NCBI GenBank assembly: GCA_902761955.1
Contig: CACWMM010000044.1
Coordinates: 1 to 12,038, forward strand
Reading direction: 5' to 3'
Length of the DNA stretch: 12,038 nucleotides
Source of the DNA: Parafannyhessea sp902761955
GTDB lineage: Bacteria > Actinomycetota > Coriobacteriia > Coriobacteriales > Atopobiaceae
The notes beneath the pieces were generated by a model that was not told where the DNA came from, did no database searches, and was given only the letters and a program-made list of their open reading frames with translations. Below, piece after piece: positions 7,055 to 12,038 of the stretch (within the stretch, counting starts at the first letter, position 1; the number at the start of each line of letters is the position of its first letter). The position numbers and the translations under genes are program-made.

Positions 7055-7140
7055 TTGCGACGCTATGCGCCACGTCCGGCGGATGCATGCCGTCGTGTGC
7101 AGCGCCATGGGCACGGCCCGGCGGACGCACGCCGTCGCAA
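7055..7140 (+). promoter_or_regulatory. Structured 5' leader of kup with two repeat hairpins
   Basis: An eight-base segment TTGCGACG (7055-7062) is the exact reverse complement of CGTCGCAA (7133-7140). Between them are two copies of an imperfect direct repeat (7071-7095 and 7112-7137), differing by three T-to-C changes and one inserted base. Each copy can form a five-pair hairpin with a six-base loop: 7077-7081 with 7088-7092 (loop GATGCA) and 7119-7123 with 7130-7134 (loop GACGCA). The segment ends 20 bases before the kup ribosome site. It does not resemble the c-di-AMP (ydaO) riboswitch. Function is unknown; a regulatory leader is inference. Confidence 0.35.
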
Positions 7141-7159
7141 GCGGAGGTCACATCGATAT

Positions 7160-7164
7160 AGGAG
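7160..7164 (+). promoter_or_regulatory. Ribosome binding site of kup
   Basis: AGGAG four bases before the ATG at 7169. It fixes the start just ahead of the conserved KUP N-terminus and excludes an in-frame extension back to 6932. Confidence 0.75.
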
Positions 7165-7168
7165 CACT

Positions 7169-9448
7169 ATGTCTAACACGAAGCTGCCGGCAACGCCAAA
7201 GGGTGTAACCACCAAGCGGCGCAGGTACAACGGCATCCCGCTGTCCGCGGGCATGATTCTCGTCGCACTGGGCGTCGTCTACGGCGACATCGGCACCAGC
7301 CCCATGTACACGCTCAAGGCGATCATGGCGGACAACGGCGGTCTCACCACCATGGGACAGGACACGGTCCTGGGCGCGCTCTCGCTCATCATCTGGACGC
7401 TCACGCTCATCACCACCGTCAAGTACGTACTCGTCGCCATGAAGGCCGACAACCACAACGAGGGCGGCATCTTCGCGCTGTACTCCCTCGTCCGCCGTTG
7501 CGGCAAGTGGCTGATCTTCCCCGCCATGATCGGCGGCGCCGCGCTCCTTGCGGACGGCATCCTCACGCCGGCGGTCACCGTCACCACCGCGATCGAGGGC
7601 CTGCGCACCATCGACACGTTCTACGCCATCATCGGCAACAACCAGAACATCGTCGTGGCCATCACCATCATCATCCTGTGCGTGCTGTTTGCCGTGCAGC
7701 GCGCCGGCACCTCCGCCATCGGCAAGGCGTTCGGTCCCATCATGACCGTCTGGTTCCTGTTCCTCGGCATCACCGGCCTGCTGAACGTAGGCCTCGACCT
7801 CGACGTCTTCCGCGCGTTCAACCCGCTGCGCGGCATCCGCTTCCTGTTCGACGGCTCCATCAACGCCGCCGGCCTCATGGTCCTTGGCAACGTCTTCCTG
7901 TGCACCACCGGCGCGGAGGCCCTCTACTCTGACATGGGCCACGTCGGCAAGCCCAACATCTACGCGACCTGGCCGTTCGTGAAGCTCTGCCTCATCCTCA
8001 ACTACCTGGGCCAGGGCGCCTGGATCCTCGCGAACAAGGGCAACGCGGCGCTCGCGGCCACGCCCGACCTCAACCCGTTCTTCCACATCGTGCCCGAGAA
8101 CCTCCGCTTCGCAGAGGTCGTCCTCTCCGCGCTCGCCTCCATCATCGCCTCGCAGGCGCTCATCACGGGCTCCTACTCCATCGTGAGCGAGGCCATCCAC
8201 CTCAACCTCATGCCGCACATGAAGATCAACTTCCCCTCGCAGACGAAGGGCCAGATCTACATTCCCATGGTCAACACCATCATGTGGGTCGCGTGTGTGT
8301 TCGTCGTGCTGCTGTTCCGCAGCTCCAGCCACATGGAGGCCGCCTACGGCCTGGCCATCACGGTCACCATGCTCATGACCACGGTCCTTCTCTACACCTA
8401 CATCTCCCAGCTGTGGCACAAGCGCGGGCTTGCCATTGTCTTCGCGCTGTTCTTCGGCGCGATCGAGCTCACGTTCTTCTTCTCCTCGCTCACGAAGTTC
8501 TTCCACGGCGGCTACTTCACCGTCCTCATGGCAACGCTCATCTTCATCGTCATGTACGTGTGGCGCCGCGGCACCGCGATCGAGCACACCCAGTCCGTGT
8601 ACCTGCCCGTCAACAAGTACATCGACCAGCTCCGTTCCCTTCGCAACGACGACGACTACCCCATCATCGCGGACAACCTCGTCTTCCTCACCAACGACTC
8701 CTCGCCTGACAAGCTGGACCGCGACATCCTCTACTCCATCCTGGACAAGCGCCCCAAGCGCGCCCGCGCATACTACTTCCTGAACGTCATGGTCACGGAC
8801 GAGCCGAACACGCACGAGTTCATCGTGAACAACTACGGCACGGACTTCCTGTTCAAGGTCCAGCTGCGCCTGGGCTTCCGCGTGAACCAGCGCGTGAACA
8901 CCTACCTGTACCAGATCGTCGCTGACCTCGTGAACTCCGGACAGCTCGCCCCGCAGGAGCATCGCTACTCCATCTACCGTGAGCACTCCAACGTGGGCGA
9001 CTTCCGCTTCTGCCTCATCCGCAAGGTCCTCACGCCCGAGACCGAGATCTCCGGCTTCAACCGTCGCGTGATGGAGCTCAAGTACATGATCCGCCACGTC
9101 TGCGGCTCGCCCGCACGCTGGTACGGCCTCGAGAACTCCTCCATCATCTTCGAGTACGTCCCGCTGTTCGCCCGCACGAAGCGCCAGCACAAGCTCACGC
9201 GCATCTCCGTCGACAACACGGCCGCAATGCCCGCCCCCGGCAGCTCCGGCGCCATGAAGCGCGTCGATGTCCCCATGCAGGAGCCCGAGGACGACGACAT
9301 CTTCGCGGACAAGATGAAGAGCGACACCGTGGCAAACGCCGAGGAGGTCGAGTCCTCCGTCATCGGCGGCGACACCGCGAGCTTCCGTCCCCTCAGGGTC
9401 GACGAGGAAGAGACCGACGAGCAGGACGCGCCGGGCGAGAATAGCTAG
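7169..9448 (+). CDS. kup: KUP/HAK/KT-type potassium uptake permease
   Basis: The protein has 759 residues, longer than E. coli Kup (622). The KUP signature GVVYGDIGTSPMYTLK is at 35-50 in the first membrane helix. About twelve hydrophobic segments follow up to residue 465 (for example 67-92, 117-140, 160-175, 190-208, 234-250, 312-334, 366-383, 391-411, 420-440 and 447-464). Conserved family stretches include HNEGGIFALYSL (96-107), LADGILTPAV (128-137) and GAEALYSDMGH (248-258). Residues 465-675 form the usual cytosolic C-terminal domain. The last 85 residues are a poorly conserved acidic tail with DDD at 708-710 and EEE at 746-748. Kup is a K+/H+ symporter of the cytoplasmic membrane that supplies K+, especially at low pH. 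The gene stands alone between a divergent peptidase gene and a terminator. An unusual repeat-containing leader precedes it and may regulate it. Confidence 0.97.
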   Translation: MSNTKLPATPKGVTTKRRRYNGIPLSAGMILVALGVVYGDIGTSPMYTLKAIMADNGGLTTMGQDTVLGALSLIIWTLTLITTVKYVLVAMKADNHNEGGIFALYSLVRRCGKWLIFPAMIGGAALLADGILTPAVTVTTAIEGLRTIDTFYAIIGNNQNIVVAITIIILCVLFAVQRAGTSAIGKAFGPIMTVWFLFLGITGLLNVGLDLDVFRAFNPLRGIRFLFDGSINAAGLMVLGNVFLCTTGAEALYSDMGHVGKPNIYATWPFVKLCLILNYLGQGAWILANKGNAALAATPDLNPFFHIVPENLRFAEVVLSALASIIASQALITGSYSIVSEAIHLNLMPHMKINFPSQTKGQIYIPMVNTIMWVACVFVVLLFRSSSHMEAAYGLAITVTMLMTTVLLYTYISQLWHKRGLAIVFALFFGAIELTFFFSSLTKFFHGGYFTVLMATLIFIVMYVWRRGTAIEHTQSVYLPVNKYIDQLRSLRNDDDYPIIADNLVFLTNDSSPDKLDRDILYSILDKRPKRARAYYFLNVMVTDEPNTHEFIVNNYGTDFLFKVQLRLGFRVNQRVNTYLYQIVADLVNSGQLAPQEHRYSIYREHSNVGDFRFCLIRKVLTPETEISGFNRRVMELKYMIRHVCGSPARWYGLENSSIIFEYVPLFARTKRQHKLTRISVDNTAAMPAPGSSGAMKRVDVPMQEPEDDDIFADKMKSDTVANAEEVESSVIGGDTASFRPLRVDEEETDEQDAPGENS

Positions 9449-9476
9449 CCCCCACGCCCCCTACCGCATCCTATGA

Positions 9477-9509
9477 GGAAGGTCCCTCGGCTGAGCCGGG
9501 GGACCTTCT
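9477..9509. terminator. Strong hairpin terminator at the kup / HAD junction, possibly bidirectional
   Basis: Bases 9477-9491 pair with 9495-9509: fifteen pairs with two G-T wobbles and a TGA loop, the longest perfect hairpin in the window. It starts 28 bases after the kup stop and is followed on the plus strand by a T-rich run (CTCCTTT, 9508-9514). On the minus strand it lies 63 bases past the HAD stop and is followed by TTCCTCAT, so it may also end the gltA-HAD transcript. Confidence 0.8.
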
Positions 9510-9572
9510 CCTTTGCCACGCCATGTCGTGAGCCCGTTGTGCCTACGGAGCGATGGCGACTGTGACGCTTCC

Positions 9573-10481
9573 CTACAGCAGCGGCTCCAGGTAGCGCGCC
9601 ACCGCGGACTCGTCGCACGTCCACGGCGCAACGTGCGTCGCGGCCGCCTTTGCCTCCGGATACGCGTTCGCCACGGCCACGCCGTCTCCCACGGCGGCCA
9701 GCATCGTAAGGTCGTTTGGCGAGTCGCCAAACCCCACGGACTGCACCCGGGGAATGCCCAGGTGATCGCACAGCCAGCGGACGGCCGTGCCCTTGGACGT
9801 ACCCGCGTCCATCACCTCGAGGTTGCGCGCGCCTGAATACGTGTAGTGCAGCGTGGGGTCCGCCGCCACGGCCTCGATGGCGCAGGCGCGCGCGTCGTCG
9901 TCTCCCGTAAAGATCGTGAGGCGCTCCACGTTGGGAAGGCTTTCCAGAAGCCGGGGCGTCGACATATCCACCGGCGTGCGATAGCACAGGTACACGTCGC
10001 GGTCGTACGGCGGGATGTCGAAGCCGCGCATGAGCTCGAAGCGCCGGCGCGACACGTAGATCTTGCCGTCCCAGAACGCGTCGAACGTCACGGGAAGCTC
10101 CCTCACGCGCTCGTACAGCGCAAGCGAGCGCTCGCGGCCAAGGGCGCTCAGGTGCAGGCGCCGCGGGCTTTCCGCGTCTTGCACGTCCATCACCACGGCA
10201 CCGTCGCTCGCGACGACGTAGCGCGTCGCGGCATGGGCGAGCACCTGCCCCGCCACGGCCGACCACACGCGGCCGGTGCACGGCACAAATGGCACGCCCT
10301 TCTCGCCCATGCGGTCGAGAAGGGCAAGGTTGCCGGCCGGAACCGTCTTGTCGGTCGCAAGGAACGTGTCATCCATGTCCGCGAACACGATGGACACGGG
10401 CGCGTGGGTACCCGCCGCGGACACAGCCCACGCGTCGCCGCCGGTACCGCCGTTCGCAGGCATCCCGGGCATGGGCATCAT
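9573..10481 (-). CDS. HAD superfamily phosphatase, Cof / type IIB
   Basis: The protein has 302 residues. Motif I is DMDDT (35-39: nucleophile Asp35, acid/base Asp37), motif II is Thr69 in PCTGR, motif III is Lys230 in GTSKGTAV and motif IV is GFGDSPNDLTML (250-261, Asp253 and Asp257). The large cap inserted between motifs II and III marks the Cof-type IIB group, soluble Mg-dependent phosphatases acting on small phosphorylated metabolites such as sugar phosphates or flavin and pyridoxal phosphates. The exact substrate cannot be told. The ATG at 10481 overlaps the citrate synthase TGA by four bases (ATGA), with CGGAG five bases upstream inside gltA, so translation is likely coupled. The first 28 residues (Met/Pro/Gly-rich) precede the usual family start, so an in-frame start slightly downstream is possible. 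A role in removing a side product near citrate metabolism is only suggested by position. Confidence 0.9.
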   Translation of the reverse strand: MMPMPGMPANGGTGGDAWAVSAAGTHAPVSIVFADMDDTFLATDKTVPAGNLALLDRMGEKGVPFVPCTGRVWSAVAGQVLAHAATRYVVASDGAVVMDVQDAESPRRLHLSALGRERSLALYERVRELPVTFDAFWDGKIYVSRRRFELMRGFDIPPYDRDVYLCYRTPVDMSTPRLLESLPNVERLTIFTGDDDARACAIEAVAADPTLHYTYSGARNLEVMDAGTSKGTAVRWLCDHLGIPRVQSVGFGDSPNDLTMLAAVGDGVAVANAYPEAKAAATHVAPWTCDESAVARYLEPLL

Positions 10482-11944
10482 CCGCGCTCCGCAATCGGCA
10501 CGTACTCCTGCGCCTGCATGTAGGAGTTGTACGCCGGGCGTATGATGCGCGCCGGCCCGTAGAGCTCCTCCATGCGGTGGGCCGCCCAGCCGCTCATGCG
10601 CGCGATGGCGAATATGGGGGTGAAGAGGTCCTTCGGGATGCCAAGCATGTGGTAGACAAAGCCCGTGTACAGGTCGATGTTTGCGCACAGCGGCTTCGTA
10701 ATGCCGCGCACGTCGCGCATGACCTCAGGCGCAAGGCGCTCTATCCGCTCGATGAGCTCGAACTTCTCGGCGTCTGCCGTGCCTTTCTTACGCGCGAGCT
10801 CGCGGGCGTAGCCCTTTACGATCTGCGCGCGCGGGTCGCTCTTTGTATAGACCGCATGCCCAATGCCGTAGATCAGCCCCTTGCCGTCAAGTGCCTTGCC
10901 CGCAAGCACGCGTGTGAGGTAGTCGACCACCTGGTCGTCGGACGACCAGTCCTCTATGTGCTCCGCGGCGTCATCCACCATCTCGCCGGCCTTCGCGTTC
11001 GCACCGCCGTGGCGCGGCCCCTTGAGCGAGCCGAGCGCGCCCGCGTACGCGGAGTACGCGTCCGTGCCGGAGGACGACAGGACCCTGCACGTGAACGTGG
11101 AGTTGTTGCCGCCGCCGTGCTCCGCGTGGAGCATGAGCATCACGTCGAGCATCATGGCCTCGTCGCGGGTGAAGCCCTCGTCGCCTCGCAGCACGTCCAG
11201 GATCGTCTCGGCCATCGAGAAGTCCTCGCGCGCGGGCGGCACCGTGGGCACGACGCCCGTGCGGGCGCCCACGTACGCCTGGTGCGCGATGGAGGCCACG
11301 CGCGGCCAGCGGCCAAGCATGGAAAGCGCCACGTCCACCTCGTGCACGGGGCTCGTGTCGTCCGGATTGTTGTCGAAAGCGTACAGAAGCAGCGTTGCAC
11401 GCTGTAGCACGTTCATGATGGAGGGGCTGAACGTGGTGCGTGGGAAGATTCGCAGGTAGCCCTCGGGCAGCTGACGGCGGCTGCCAATGCGGGCGCGGAA
11501 GTCGTCCAGCTGCGCCTGCGTGGGCAGCTGGCCCGTGAGCAGCAGGTACGAGACCTCCTCGTAGCCAAAGCGCCCCTCGCGCTGCGCCGCCGATACAAGC
11601 TTCGCCGCGTCATAGCCGCGATACGTCAGGCGCCCCTCGTCTGGGACGACGCCTTCGGCCGTCTTGTTGTAGCCGTGCACGTTAGAGATGGTGGTGAGGC
11701 CCACCAGCACGCCAGAGCCGTCCGCGTTGCGCAGACCGCGCTTCACGTCGTAGCGGGAGTACAGCTCGACCGGCACCACGTCCACGTTGCGGCCGCCCTC
11801 GTACAGCAGGTCCGAGACCTCCGGCCTGCCAAGCCCGACGGACGGCATGGGGTACCGGTCGACGATGTGCTCGAACGCGGAGGTGTTTTCAGGCGTGAGG
11901 TAGTGCCGCGGCCTTTCGACCAGCGGATCGTACGCATAAGACAT
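10478..11944 (-). CDS. gltA: Citrate synthase (citrate / 2-methylcitrate synthase family)
   Basis: The protein has 488 residues. Citrate synthase condenses oxaloacetate with acetyl-CoA in the cytosol, the first TCA cycle step. The catalytic triad is visible: His276 in LHAEHGGGNNST (272-283), His363 in YGIGHAVY (359-366) and Asp424 in ANIDLYTG (421-428). KGPRHGGAN (308-316) and the N-terminal VKRGLRNADGSGVLVGLT (67-84) fit the form found in Firmicutes and other anaerobes, where GGGNNST replaces the E. coli-type DHEQN. The first 40 or so residues are a poorly conserved extension. ATG at 11944 has a perfect AAGGAG five bases upstream. It is followed by a coupled HAD phosphatase and preceded, 65 bases away, by the end of another minus-strand gene. 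The family includes 2-methylcitrate synthases; no prpB or prpD gene is in view, so citrate synthase is the better call. In anaerobes it may serve glutamate synthesis. Confidence 0.95.
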   Translation of the reverse strand: MSYAYDPLVERPRHYLTPENTSAFEHIVDRYPMPSVGLGRPEVSDLLYEGGRNVDVVPVELYSRYDVKRGLRNADGSGVLVGLTTISNVHGYNKTAEGVVPDEGRLTYRGYDAAKLVSAAQREGRFGYEEVSYLLLTGQLPTQAQLDDFRARIGSRRQLPEGYLRIFPRTTFSPSIMNVLQRATLLLYAFDNNPDDTSPVHEVDVALSMLGRWPRVASIAHQAYVGARTGVVPTVPPAREDFSMAETILDVLRGDEGFTRDEAMMLDVMLMLHAEHGGGNNSTFTCRVLSSSGTDAYSAYAGALGSLKGPRHGGANAKAGEMVDDAAEHIEDWSSDDQVVDYLTRVLAGKALDGKGLIYGIGHAVYTKSDPRAQIVKGYARELARKKGTADAEKFELIERIERLAPEVMRDVRGITKPLCANIDLYTGFVYHMLGIPKDLFTPIFAIARMSGWAAHRMEELYGPARIIRPAYNSYMQAQEYVPIAERG

Positions 11945-11949
11945 TGCGT

Positions 11950-11955
11950 CTCCTT
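11950..11955 (-). promoter_or_regulatory. Ribosome binding site of gltA
   Basis: AAGGAG on the minus strand, five bases before the ATG at 11944. It settles the gltA start despite the long, poorly conserved N-terminus. Confidence 0.8.
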
Positions 11956-12009
11956 AGAACGTGCCGTCGTGGGCGCGCGCCGGCAAAGGCCGCTGCGCTT
12001 CTCCCCTGC

Positions 12010-12038
12010 CTACAGGCGGTACATGAAGTTGAAGACCT
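12010..12038 (-). CDS. C-terminal end of an unidentified minus-strand gene (possibly aconitase), partial
   Basis: A TAG at 12012-12010 ends an open frame running to the window edge, giving the last residues VFNFMYRL. The pattern (hydrophobic, aromatic, Arg near the end) is compatible with aconitate hydratase C-termini of the type ILNYVLR, and aconitase next to citrate synthase would make sense. Eight codons cannot establish this. The 65-base gap to gltA (11945-12009) has a weak GC-rich hairpin and no T-run, so co-transcription with gltA is possible. Confidence 0.3.

Noticed and set aside
7041..7168. c-di-AMP (ydaO-type) riboswitch before kup, as known for some actinobacterial K+ transporter genes
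   Set aside because: The conserved ydaO sequence blocks as I know them are not seen; the repeat hairpins do not match. A covariance-model search would decide.
7044..7208. Possible 54-codon upstream frame in the kup leader overlapping the kup start
   Set aside because: No ribosome site before its ATG and no recognisable product; the Arg/His/Ala repetition just reflects the DNA repeat. Not excluded as a regulatory uORF, but unsupported.
7148..9190. 680-codon minus-strand frame opposite kup
   Set aside because: Composition is dominated by Val, Asp, Glu, Ala and His as expected from the antisense of membrane-protein codons; no domain and no plausible start signal.

Overview
The window reads as ordinary chromosomal DNA from a high-GC bacterium. 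Codon third positions are strongly G/C, the start sites have clear Shine-Dalgarno sequences, and gene content and protein style resemble class Coriobacteriia (Actinomycetota; for example Olsenella/Atopobiaceae-type or Collinsella-type gut or oral anaerobes). The taxon is inferred from protein resemblance and base composition, not proven. I see no tRNA, rRNA, insertion sequence, prophage, integration site or CRISPR array.

Layout, left to right: (1) the 3' part of a C39-like papain-fold protein (+), cut by the window edge, with Ser where the catalytic Cys is expected; (2) a complete alpha-phosphohexomutase, pgcA/pgm type (-); (3) a complete RlmKL-like fused 23S rRNA methyltransferase (+) whose first methyltransferase domain has lost its recognisable SAM and catalytic motifs; (4) a peptidase S10 serine carboxypeptidase-like protein without a signal peptide (-); (5) a KUP potassium uptake permease (+) behind a leader with two near-identical hairpins; (6) a Cof-type HAD phosphatase and (7) citrate synthase, which form a translationally coupled pair on the minus strand (gltA first, then HAD, ATGA overlap); (8) at the right edge, the last eight codons of another minus-strand gene, perhaps aconitase. 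No stretch longer than 300 bases lacks a gene.

The first six genes alternate in strand, so there are convergent and divergent junctions. Convergent junctions carry GC-rich hairpins that look like intrinsic terminators (774-795, 873-903, 5294-5326, 9477-9509). Divergent junctions (2656-2910 and 6891-7168) hold the promoters. Functionally the genes are mostly housekeeping: hexose-phosphate interconversion, rRNA modification, peptide trimming, K+ uptake and the entry reaction of the (possibly partial) TCA cycle.

I found no convincing new multi-gene system. The observations most worth following are the C39-like protein that lacks both the catalytic Cys and the expected oxyanion-hole Gln, the decayed RlmL half of the RlmKL fusion, and the tandem-hairpin kup leader, where one 5' strand could pair with either of two repeat copies.
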